Shown: piece by piece, positions 7,621-14,721 of the stretch | Layout: each line of letters opens with the position of its first letter | Position numbering within the stretch: position 1 is the stretch's first letter | Source: JANSWP01 sp041941305 | Lineage (GTDB): Bacteria > Bacteroidota > Bacteroidia > Chitinophagales > Saprospiraceae | Assembly: GCA_041941305.1 (NCBI GenBank) | Contig: JBGTQJ010000097.1 | Span: forward strand, 1-21,862 | Reading direction: 5' to 3' | Length of the DNA: 21,862 nucleotides | Notes under the pieces: generated by a model | Databases searched by the model: none | Told to the model about the DNA's origin: nothing | Seen by the model: the letters and a program-made list of their open reading frames with translations, nothing else | Made by a program: the position numbers and the translations under genes

Positions 7621-7726
7621 GCCGCACCTCCCGGTGCGGCTCAGGAGGGGTTTCAGGGGGTGAACCAGGACATTTTGCCCTGGTTCACCCCCTGAAACCC
7701 CCTTTTTGCGAGCCAGCGAAGCTGGC
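7621..7726. repeat. Nested palindromic element, copy B
   Basis: Left GC hairpin: GCCGCACC (7621-7628) with GGTGCGGC (7633-7640). Core: a perfect 23-bp inverted repeat, 7647-7669 with 7679-7701, and a 9-base loop. Right GC hairpin: GCCAGC (7712-7717) with GCTGGC (7721-7726). The left hairpin stem equals the right stem of copy A, and the right stem equals the left stem of copy D at 11.1 kb. It lies between the 3' end of the 1034-residue fusion gene and the tRNA/nuclease locus, inside the probable leader of that locus. Confidence 0.9.
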
Positions 7727-7794
7727 GAGCTTTTTATTCGCAACTTGCTTTGAAAATAAATAGCCAACTTTCGGCTTTCTTCATATTGGTTGCG

Positions 7795-7802
7795 CAAAAG
7801 TA
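7795..7802 (-). promoter_or_regulatory. Bacteroidota-type -7 box (TACTTTTG) upstream of the tRNA/GIY-YIG locus
   Basis: Exact TAnnTTTG match on the minus strand, with TTGG about 22 bases further upstream as a possible -33 element. It would drive a transcript through palindromic copy B, remnant 2, the nuclease, remnant 1 and the intron-bearing tRNA to the hairpin at 6693-6727. The same octamer occurs upstream of the VPS10 gene. Apart from this box, 7727-7920 shows no gene. Confidence 0.55.
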
Positions 7803-7920
7803 CAATTTTCCGAATAAATTGGTTCCAACTTTCAGGAAAGTTTAAACACTTATTTTTTTGAACAGTGCCTGCTTTAATATTTTTCAACATGATATTGAAT
7901 ATTCAGGTTTTCTCTTAAAT

Positions 7921-10900
7921 TCAGAGAAAATCCTCCCCAAGCACCTTCTCCAAAGTCTCAAGCAAAAAATCAGCGTTGCTTTTATCAAAACACATCGGAG
8001 GTTTGATTTTCAACACATTCTCAAAAGGACCATCTGTACTCATCAAAATACCCAGTTCGCGCATGCGATTTTTCAGATAGGCTGCCTGAGTAGTGGCAGG
8101 TGAAAGGGTCTCATGATTTTGAACCAATTCAAAACCCAAAAACAGTCCGTGCCCACGAACATCTCCAATAATTGGAAACTTTTCTTGTAAATGATTGAAT
8201 CCAGCTTTTAGATAATTCCCCACAGTCTGGGCATGGTGTTGTAAGTTTTCATCTTTCACAACCTGCAAGACCTCTCTTCCAATAGCACAAGAAACAGGAT
8301 TGCCACCAAAAGTGCTAAAAAATTCCATTCCGTTGTTGAAAGCATCTGCCACTGCGCGAGTTGTAACGACAGCCCCAAGTGGATGCCCATTTCCAATGGG
8401 CTTCCCAAGCGTGACGATATCCGGAACGACCCCTTGCAACTCAAAACCCCAAAAAGCATCCCCTACTCTACCAAACCCGACCTGCACTTCATCTGAAATA
8501 CACAAGCCACCAGCATTTCGAACATGCTGAAAGGCTTCTTTTAAATAATTTTCGGGAGGAACAACTTGCCCACCACAACTCAAAATACTTTCCGAAACAA
8601 AGCCTGCTATCCCTCGTCCTTTTGAATGCACTTTTTTAATGGCTTCAGCAATATAGTTCGCATATTTTTTTCCCAATTCTCCTTCTCCGTTTCGATGCAT
8701 ACCTCGATAAGTATCCGGAATGGGGACGATATGTGTATGGTCTGGTGCACCCTGTCCTCCTTTTCCATCAAATTTGTAGGAGCTCAAATCAAGGCAACCC
8801 GTCGTATTCCCATGATAGCCTACCTCAATCGCAATCATATCTTTTTGTCCAGTATAGGTTCGCGCCATTCGCAATGCCAGTTCATTGGCTTCACTCCCAC
8901 TATTGACGAAATAGCAAACTGCCAATTCTTCAGGAAACATGGCCAGCAATTCTTCGGCATAGTGCAAAATCGTTTCATGGAGGTAACGGGCATTGGTATT
9001 GAGCACAGCTACTTGTCTCTTGGCAGCCCTGACTATTCTGGGATGTTGGTGTCCAACATGGGGAACATTATTGACGGTATCCAGGTAGCGCCGACCGTCA
9101 TTGGAATAAAGGTATTGTTTGTATGCTCGGGTTATATGAAGCGGATTCTTATAAGATACACTTAAATTTCTTCCAAGGATTTCCCGGCGTTTGTTGAGCA
9201 AATCGGGTATCTGCTCATTTAATGTTGTTGGTTTTGGTATTTGAATTGTGTGAATTGCTGAAGATTTGGGGAATAGGCATTTTGGATCTGGGCAAAAGCT
9301 CAACCAAACAGCCTGCTCATTGGGAAATGCAACTCCGGGAAAATCTCCTTTCCAGTCGAGCATATCCAGCATCACTTGAAAATGTAAGTGCGGCGGCCAA
9401 TTTCCATTTCCAGGCATGTTGCCAATTGTGGCAATTTGTTGCCCCTTTTTGATAGGCATACCCACCTTCAGACCTTCAAGTGATTCATAGCTGAGATGCC
9501 CGTAGAGTGTGTAAAATTTTCCGCTGGTAGGTGGCAACTTCAAGTTGCCCCCTGACTTTCCTTCTTCAATCAAATGCTCCAAAATAATCGTCGGACCATA
9601 ATTCCGCTCCCCTTCATTATCCTGAAAGCTGTGCACCTTCCCATCCCAGGAAGCAAACACGGGTGTTCCAGCAGGACCCCAAATATCCAACCCCAAATGA
9701 ACCGTTCGCCATTGAGCTCCTTCATTCCCTTCTACGATATAAGCATCAGTGGTATAAACCGGACGCGCTTCCCCATAGCCTCCTATTCCATAATCTATGT
9801 CCTTTTCCTCCAACAACTGATTGATTCGTTTTCGAAATTTGAAAGTATCTTCAAAATCTTCATTATGTCCCAAATCCAGACTACCTACAGAAAGATCAAA
9901 ATGCCCAATCTTTTTACCCTCCAATTGTACAATTTCTTCAAAATCAGGAGACTGAGCCTGTATCCAATCCTGGAATAATTGGAACTTGGGACAGGGCTCC
10001 CATCCACAGGCATGCCGAAAGGAATAATGCGCCAAAGCTGGAGAGATTGCCCTCAACTTTTCCAATAAATTCCAAGCAGGTCTTTCACTTACAAAAAGGT
10101 ACTCGTTTTCTGGTTCTTTAATGCGGTTGATTCCCGAAGCAGTCACACTGATGAGTAGCCTTGCAGCGATGAGCGGGAATAGTAATTCAACTTCCTTTTC
10201 CTCCAGTGGGTAGTGTTGGTGAAACCCCCTGATAATTGGAATTGCCGCCGCTAAAGGATCCTTCTTATGCATCAAAGCATAGGCAAGGGTAATGGCCAAA
10301 TCATTGATTATCTGCGAATAGATGGCATCTCCAAAATCAATAAGGCCTATTACTTTTGGATTTTCCAGGTCATTGTTAACCAACACATTGTAATCATTCG
10401 CATCGCAGTGAATGACACTTTTTCTAAAATCAACATACTTTGGAAGCACCTCATTTTCAAGTATTTGTAAAAAATAATCTACGATTGCCCGTTGTGCTGG
10501 ATTGAAAACTTCCAAATGATTTTTTACCCAAAGCATCTGAGCTATATCCCAAGCCATATATTCATGAGCAGCGGGATGATCAAAACCTTCCAAGCCAAGG
10601 CAAAGTAAAGCATTGGCAGTACCCAAACTTTCTAATAATTTTTTCGAATGTGGATTCACCTTTGCCAGTACTCTGCCTGGCACCCAGGTCAATAGTCGCA
10701 TGGCTCGTTCTCTTTCGGCTTCATCTTTCAAAAAGGTAATCAGCTTTCCTTCTGAATTAGGAATGACTAAAGGCAACTCCAACGGCAATTTCTTTTTAGC
10801 TAAATGAAGCATTACCCGGTTTTGCATATCCATATTCTGAATATCCGGATTGTGGCGGCTGATTTTTAGAATGTAGGCTGCTCCATCCTGAGTTTTTAAA

Positions 10901-11025
10901 TGAAAATTAAAATCCACAGAACCAGGAAGCGATTTGGCTGCTACTTCAAGTCCAAAATATTCTTTTGCCAAAGACTTGGCTGCTTCCTCCGAAATAAGAA
11001 GAGATTGATAATCAGTGGTTGGCAT
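7921..11025 (-). CDS. Trifunctional fusion: APH-type kinase, M23 peptidase domain, class III aminotransferase-fold (phospho-lyase type)
   Basis: 1034 residues, no signal peptide. Residues 1-345 are an aminoglycoside-phosphotransferase-fold kinase: HCDANDYN (206-213) is the catalytic loop and DFGD (230-233) binds metal. Residues 430-560 are an M23/LytM-like domain with all metal ligands visible: His443 and Asp447 in HLGLD, and His546/His548 in HLHF. Residues 610-1034 are a PLP enzyme: SGSEAN (709-714), Asp845 in SDEVQVGFGR, and the probable PLP lysine Lys875 in LGKPIGNG. The human kinase AGPHD1 and phospho-lyases AGXT2L1/L2 belong to the same two families, and bacterial fusions of them are known. 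The likely chemistry is phosphorylation of a hydroxylated amine (ethanolamine or hydroxylysine-like) followed by loss of phosphate and ammonia. The role of the M23 domain is unclear. Substrate is not proven. Confidence 0.88.
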   Translation of the reverse strand: MPTTDYQSLLISEEAAKSLAKEYFGLEVAAKSLPGSVDFNFHLKTQDGAAYILKISRHNPDIQNMDMQNRVMLHLAKKKLPLELPLVIPNSEGKLITFLKDEAERERAMRLLTWVPGRVLAKVNPHSKKLLESLGTANALLCLGLEGFDHPAAHEYMAWDIAQMLWVKNHLEVFNPAQRAIVDYFLQILENEVLPKYVDFRKSVIHCDANDYNVLVNNDLENPKVIGLIDFGDAIYSQIINDLAITLAYALMHKKDPLAAAIPIIRGFHQHYPLEEKEVELLFPLIAARLLISVTASGINRIKEPENEYLFVSERPAWNLLEKLRAISPALAHYSFRHACGWEPCPKFQLFQDWIQAQSPDFEEIVQLEGKKIGHFDLSVGSLDLGHNEDFEDTFKFRKRINQLLEEKDIDYGIGGYGEARPVYTTDAYIVEGNEGAQWRTVHLGLDIWGPAGTPVFASWDGKVHSFQDNEGERNYGPTIILEHLIEEGKSGGNLKLPPTSGKFYTLYGHLSYESLEGLKVGMPIKKGQQIATIGNMPGNGNWPPHLHFQVMLDMLDWKGDFPGVAFPNEQAVWLSFCPDPKCLFPKSSAIHTIQIPKPTTLNEQIPDLLNKRREILGRNLSVSYKNPLHITRAYKQYLYSNDGRRYLDTVNNVPHVGHQHPRIVRAAKRQVAVLNTNARYLHETILHYAEELLAMFPEELAVCYFVNSGSEANELALRMARTYTGQKDMIAIEVGYHGNTTGCLDLSSYKFDGKGGQGAPDHTHIVPIPDTYRGMHRNGEGELGKKYANYIAEAIKKVHSKGRGIAGFVSESILSCGGQVVPPENYLKEAFQHVRNAGGLCISDEVQVGFGRVGDAFWGFELQGVVPDIVTLGKPIGNGHPLGAVVTTRAVADAFNNGMEFFSTFGGNPVSCAIGREVLQVVKDENLQHHAQTVGNYLKAGFNHLQEKFPIIGDVRGHGLFLGFELVQNHETLSPATTQAAYLKNRMRELGILMSTDGPFENVLKIKPPMCFDKSNADFLLETLEKVLGEDFL

Positions 11026-11038
11026 TGAGTAATTGGTT

Positions 11039-11072
11039 GTTCAAGCTTGTTAAAAATTGAACAAGCTTGAAC
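11039..11072. promoter_or_regulatory. 13-bp inverted repeat in the leader of the fusion gene (possible operator)
   Basis: GTTCAAGCTTGTT (11039-11051) and AACAAGCTTGAAC (11060-11072) are exact inverted copies around 8 bases. Each arm also contains the palindrome CAAGCTTG, and the two palindrome centres are 20 bp apart, close to two helical turns. It lies 14 bp upstream of the fusion-gene ATG and downstream of a weak -7 box, TACTTTGG (11106-11099). There is no T run after it in either direction, so it is not an obvious terminator. Operator or leader hairpin are both possible. Confidence 0.55.
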
Positions 11073-11114
11073 TGTAATTTTATTTATTAACTCAAGTTCC
11101 AAAGTATTCTCTTC

Positions 11115-11218
11115 GCCAGCTGCGCTGGCTCGTAGAATGGGGTATTAGGGGATGAAAGCAGCAAATATTTGCTGCTTTCATCCCCTAATACCCTTCCCGA
11201 GCCGCCCGGAAGGGCGGC
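11115..11218. repeat. Nested palindromic element, copy D
   Basis: Left GC hairpin: GCCAGC (11115-11120) with GCTGGC (11124-11129). Core: a perfect 27-bp inverted repeat without spacer, 11140-11166 with 11167-11193, 54 bp in all. Right GC hairpin: GCCGCCC (11201-11207) with GGGCGGC (11212-11218). Outer bases read TTCGCC on the left and GGCGAGG on the right, so the whole element is itself an inverted repeat. It sits between the start of the fusion gene and the 3' end of the outer-membrane-type gene, where it may separate the two units. Confidence 0.9.
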
Positions 11219-11241
11219 GAGGCTGTTGTTCACAACTTGAA

Positions 11242-12228
11242 TTACTTACAAAGATGATCCGGAGGCGAAATAAAGAAACTTATGGTTCCGAAAATACCAT
11301 TGGTAGGATTTATTCTAAATTCTGTTCTAGCATTCACATCATCTACCCTGGAATTTCGATTCATGGCATAGCCCAATTTGAACTCCATCCAGGTCCAGTT
11401 GGTAAATCTTTTTTGCCAGGTAGCTGAAAATTCTATTGCGGCGCGGCGAAAGTGGAAGATTTCTGCTTCGGGTTGCATGACGTCTATTGAATAACTGCGG
11501 CTGACATATTCTGTTCCAAAAAGAATCAAACTGCCATCTTTTATATTGTAGCGCCCCATGAGGCGAACTGGAATCGCAAACTCTATTCCCCAATTGTCAT
11601 TAAAGGTCCGATTGTAAAATCCAAAAGGCAAAGCCAAAGTGCGGCGAAAGCTTTTCGTAAATAACATTCCAAATCCAAATTCGAAGTCTTCATTTCTTTT
11701 GACGCCCAACAAACCCACAGCACGATAAATAGCATATCGCTTGTCAATTTTTACAAATTTGTCATAATCTCCGCTATAGGTCGTTCCAAGTGCAAAAGAG
11801 AGGTAATTGGTTTCGTTCAAAGATTTGGATAAGTAGATTGCTCCCCGGGCAGTTTTAAGGTTGACTGTATTCAATCTTTCAAAGAGAGGATAATTTTCAG
11901 GCTGGATTTGAGAGAAGTTGTAGCGTTCACGCATATATTGAAAACCTACCAGCAACTTCATACCCACGATATTCACACAAGGGATTTTAATCTTGAAATT
12001 CAAGCGCTCATTGTGACTCACTTCACTTTCACTTTCCGAATTTGGTGGTGTTAATGCAAAACTTGGATAGGTCATATAGCTAGCTAACAAGCCTTTCCCA
12101 GGGGATTGTTTACTGACTCCTGGAGTACAAAAATGAGCAGGAGTTTCAGCTACCAGGGTTTGAGAAATATCCTGTGCGAAAAGCGAAAAGGTAGTAAAAA
12201 TTCCCAGTGCTGTAAGTAGTTCTTTCAT
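11242..12228 (-). CDS. Predicted outer-membrane beta-barrel-like protein, family not recognised
   Basis: 328 residues beginning with a clear signal peptide (MKELLTALGIFTTFSLFAQ), so the product is exported. The mature part is rich in alternating aromatic/polar strands (GVKRNEDFEFGFGMLFT, then LALPFGFYNRTF) that look like successive beta-hairpins of an outer-membrane barrel. It has no long hydrophobic helix and no recognisable enzyme motif. I do not recognise the family; a role as a small channel or a surface protein is only a guess. Transcription probably starts from a TAAATTTA box at 12270-12263, one mismatch from consensus. Palindromic copy D follows its stop by about 25 bp. Confidence 0.7.
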   Translation of the reverse strand: MKELLTALGIFTTFSLFAQDISQTLVAETPAHFCTPGVSKQSPGKGLLASYMTYPSFALTPPNSESESEVSHNERLNFKIKIPCVNIVGMKLLVGFQYMRERYNFSQIQPENYPLFERLNTVNLKTARGAIYLSKSLNETNYLSFALGTTYSGDYDKFVKIDKRYAIYRAVGLLGVKRNEDFEFGFGMLFTKSFRRTLALPFGFYNRTFNDNWGIEFAIPVRLMGRYNIKDGSLILFGTEYVSRSYSIDVMQPEAEIFHFRRAAIEFSATWQKRFTNWTWMEFKLGYAMNRNSRVDDVNARTEFRINPTNGIFGTISFFISPPDHLCK

Positions 12229-12353
12229 GGGTAGGTTCTAGCTAATGGTTTTGCAAAAACGATAAATTTACAGATTGTTTAGACGGAACGCTAGAATTGA
12301 AGTAACAAATTGTGTAAAAGAATGTGATTCTGACAAATTTATTGGTGTTTTAA

Positions 12354-12514
12354 GAAACTGTTTTGAAATCATCGGTGAAATTGTTTATAGCTTAATTTTT
12401 AATCAATTGAGGCACAAAAACCGGAGTTTAGCCAAACTAAATGAGGATTTTTGTAACGAAGAGTGATTAAAAAATAGGCATAAAGAAATTATTGCTGTAT
12501 TTCAAAACAGTTTC
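12354..12514. mobile_element. MITE-like element with 16-bp terminal inverted repeats and TAA target duplications
   Basis: GAAACTGTTTTGAAAT at 12354-12369 and its exact inverse at 12499-12514 bound a 161-bp AT-rich segment with no coding capacity. TAA occurs directly outside both ends (12351-12353 and 12515-12517), as a target-site duplication. A 3-bp TNA duplication is typical of the IS1031 group of the IS5 family, so this may be a non-autonomous relative; that assignment is inference. The right end meets the HD gene exactly at its stop codon. It fills most of the gap 12229-12513, in which I see no gene. Confidence 0.7.
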
Positions 12515-13062
12515 TAAGATGCAGCAATCTCCAATTCATCTTTATGCTCCTCTAGCACCTTGATGATAAAATCAATCAATTCATTCAACTCCCAGCCTAT
12601 CAGTTCTGCTCCTTTCCGCACTTCTTCCCTATCTACTGAAGCAGCAAAAGTTTTGGTCTTAAATTTTTTCATGACTGACTTCACTTTCATGCCTTCAATT
12701 TTGGTTGGTCGAATCAAGGCAGCTGCCACAATAAATCCCGTCAATTCATCGGCAGCAATGATGCATTTATCCATCATGCTATTTCTAGTTACATTCCACT
12801 TGGTATAATGCCCTGCAATGGCGTGAGCGATTTCCGTTTCTCCCAGATCATTTAACTTTTGAACGATTACATTTGGATGCTGATCGGGATATTTTTCATA
12901 ATCCGCATCATGTAACAAGCCTGTAACAGCAAATTTTTCAACATCCTCCCCAAAGTGTTTTGCCATAGCCTCCATGACCAATTCCACCGTACGCGCATGG
13001 CGACGGAGTGAATCCGTTTTAGTCAATTCAAAAAGAATGTCCCGAGCCTCTGTTCTGGTCAT
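12514..13062 (-). CDS. HD-domain protein (predicted metal-dependent phosphohydrolase)
   Basis: 182-residue protein with HD-superfamily residues: His22 (RRHARTVE), His51-Asp52 (LLHDADYE), His80 and His85 (IAHAIAGHY), and Asp105 (AADELTGF). This is the H...HD...H...H...D layout of metal-dependent phosphohydrolases. The C-terminal third (KMKVKSVMKKFKTK onwards) is helical and of unknown role. Small stand-alone HD proteins of this kind are widespread, but the substrate is not known. It starts 71 bp after mhpE and may be read from the same transcript. Its TAG stop is built from the TSD (TTA) plus the first base of the MITE-like element; before insertion the same position would read TAA, so the protein was left unchanged. 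Confidence 0.8.
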   Translation of the reverse strand: MTRTEARDILFELTKTDSLRRHARTVELVMEAMAKHFGEDVEKFAVTGLLHDADYEKYPDQHPNVIVQKLNDLGETEIAHAIAGHYTKWNVTRNSMMDKCIIAADELTGFIVAAALIRPTKIEGMKVKSVMKKFKTKTFAASVDREEVRKGAELIGWELNELIDFIIKVLEEHKDELEIAAS

Positions 13063-13133
13063 ATTGTAAAAAATTAATTCAATTAGTTCAGTTCATTGCA
13101 GCATCGCAGCATAATAGGATTATAGTATTAAAA

Positions 13134-14129
13134 TTATATCATATCAAGTGCCACATCAATGATCATATCTTCCTGCCCTCCTACCATTTTGCGATCACCC
13201 AATTCCTGCAAAATGGCACGCGTATCCAAACCATACCGCTTGGAAGCCTTTTCTGCGTGTAGCAAAAAGCTCGAATAAACACCTGCATATCCCAAGGATA
13301 GGGTTTCTCTATCGACCTGTACAGGGCGCTTTTGCAAAGGACGAATCACATCATCCGCCAAATCCATCAATTGGTACAAGTCACAATTCGGATGGACCTC
13401 CATTTTTTTCAAACAAGCAATTAAAACCTCCAATGGCGCATTGCCAGCTCCTGCACCCATGCCTGCCAGGGAAGCATCCAAACGATTGGCACCATGTTGC
13501 ATCGCTACAATGGTATTGGCGACACCAAGAGACAAGTTGTGATGGCAATGTATCCCAATTTCAGTCTCCGGTTTCAAAACATCCCGATAAGCTTTAACTC
13601 TATCAATCACATCATCCATCAACATCGCCCCCGCAGAATCGGTAATATAGACACAATCTGCCCCATAGCTTTCCATTAGTTTGGCTTGCTCCGCCAACTT
13701 TTTGGGTTCATTCATATGCGCCATCATCAAAAAACCGCCTACATCCATTCCCATTTTTTTGGCCGCCTCAATATGTTGTGCTGAAATATCTGCTTCTGTG
13801 CAATGCGTCGCAATCCGCACCGATTCAACACCCAATGCTCTCGCTTTTTTCAAATCGTGAATGGTTCCAATTCCCGGCAAAAGCAAGGTCGTCAACCTGG
13901 CATGTTTCAAATTTTCTGCAATGCCTTCCAGCCACTCCCAATCGGTATGTGCCCCAAAGCCATAATTGAAACTCCCACCAGTCAATCCATCGCCATGCGC
14001 AATTTCAATCGCATCTACTTTTGCTTTGTCCAATGCAAATGCCAGGTCCCGGATTTGTTCCTTTGTGTATTGATGTCGGATGGCGTGCATGCCGTCTCGA
14101 AGGGTTACGTCTTGGATGTACAGGTTCAT
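13134..14129 (-). CDS. mhpE: 4-hydroxy-2-oxovalerate aldolase (MhpE/DmpG type)
   Basis: 331 residues, the usual length. It cleaves 4-hydroxy-2-oxopentanoate to pyruvate and acetaldehyde in the lower meta-cleavage pathway. DVTLRDGMHAIRHQ (residues 7-20) carries the catalytic Arg11, metal ligand Asp12 and His20. HCHHN at 194-198 supplies metal ligands His194 and His196. The C-terminal helical domain that contacts the dehydrogenase is present. In known homologues acetaldehyde is channelled to MhpF, whose gene lies upstream, separated here by a four-helix-bundle gene. Five TTTCAT hexamers end five bases before the start codon, so repeat-number change could alter translation. Confidence 0.95.
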   Translation of the reverse strand: MNLYIQDVTLRDGMHAIRHQYTKEQIRDLAFALDKAKVDAIEIAHGDGLTGGSFNYGFGAHTDWEWLEGIAENLKHARLTTLLLPGIGTIHDLKKARALGVESVRIATHCTEADISAQHIEAAKKMGMDVGGFLMMAHMNEPKKLAEQAKLMESYGADCVYITDSAGAMLMDDVIDRVKAYRDVLKPETEIGIHCHHNLSLGVANTIVAMQHGANRLDASLAGMGAGAGNAPLEVLIACLKKMEVHPNCDLYQLMDLADDVIRPLQKRPVQVDRETLSLGYAGVYSSFLLHAEKASKRYGLDTRAILQELGDRKMVGGQEDMIIDVALDMI

Positions 14130-14134
14130 TTTTA

Positions 14135-14164
14135 ATGAAAATGAAAATGAAAATGAAAATGAAA
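14135..14164 (-). repeat. Hexamer tandem repeat (TTTCAT x5) upstream of mhpE
   Basis: Five exact copies of the 6-mer (ATGAAA on the plus strand), followed by TAAAA and the mhpE ATG. It occupies the ribosome-binding region of mhpE. Tracts of this kind can change copy number by slipped-strand mispairing. Related hexamer tracts lie at 14691-14721 and 15656-15720. Confidence 0.85.
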
Positions 14165-14183
14165 AGCCCCAGCACGATCTTGC

Positions 14184-14570
14184 TTAGGGGTCTTTATTTT
14201 CATCATCATTTCTGTTCTTTTTATTTAAAATCATTTTCGCACTTATTGCTGCCAACTCTTTTGATTCTTTTATTAAACTATTCCGTTTTTGTACATCGCC
14301 ATAATTGGAATAATCCAAAATTTTCAAAGCTACTTTAGACTCCCTTAATTCTTTTAAAACCAGGGACATTTTGAAAATAAAATCTTTTGGTGTTGTAGTC
14401 CCTTGTGCTTCTCCATAGTTAAGGGCGGCACTACCTGAAGCGCGCATTATTTGATCTGAATAATAATTTCCAGTGGTATCATTTGGTAAAGTTTTACAGA
14501 AGAAAATAACCTCTCCAGCAAACTGTACCAATCGCTCTTCAAATTTGTAAGTTTTTCCTTGCATGGTCAC
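14184..14570 (-). CDS. Four-helix-bundle protein (23S rRNA intervening-sequence protein family)
   Basis: 128 residues. It has the family signature: YKFEERLVQFA at the N-terminus, YSDQIMRASGSAALNYGEAQ (about 44-63), and FIFKMSLVLKELRESK (about 70-85). These match the S23/TIGR02436 four-helix-bundle family, often seen as stand-alone genes in Bacteroidota and, elsewhere, inside 23S rRNA intervening sequences or next to diversity-generating retroelements. No reverse transcriptase is nearby. No enzymatic role is known; nucleic-acid binding is suggested for relatives. Its position is odd: it sits between mhpF and mhpE, which are normally adjacent because their products form a complex, and hexamer repeats lie at both edges. 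It may be an inserted cassette. Confidence 0.85.
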   Translation of the reverse strand: MTMQGKTYKFEERLVQFAGEVIFFCKTLPNDTTGNYYSDQIMRASGSAALNYGEAQGTTTPKDFIFKMSLVLKELRESKVALKILDYSNYGDVQKRNSLIKESKELAAISAKMILNKKNRNDDENKDP

Positions 14571-14690
14571 TTTTTAGAATTGTATTTAGCTATTGATTGA
14601 CACTAGTTTTACTTAATTAGAAGAACATCAATCAATTAACTTTACACAGTTCGTTTAAAAATGGAGCATTAAGTAACCATACAACCACAT

Positions 14691-14721
14691 TTTTATTTTA
14701 ATTTTTATTTTAATTTTCATT
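14691..14721 (-). repeat. Degenerate hexamer tract (AAAATN) at the 3' end of mhpF
   Basis: On the minus strand, GAAAAT, TAAAAT and AAAAAT units follow each other and include the last codons and stop of mhpF. Together with the TTTCAT tract before mhpE it brackets the four-helix-bundle gene with inverted hexamer arrays. The 14571-14690 stretch between this tract and the four-helix gene shows no gene. Confidence 0.65.

Noticed and set aside
7517..7627. Longer N-terminus for the GIY-YIG protein
   Set aside because: The added residues are a translation of the tRNA remnant and part of the palindromic element; the domain begins at the ATG at 7516.
7588..7890. Minus-strand frame of 100 codons
   Set aside because: Half of it reads through palindromic copy B and the rest overlaps the promoter region; no recognised pattern.
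12275..12466. Plus-strand frame of 63 codons
   Set aside because: It crosses the left end of the MITE-like element and has no family signature.
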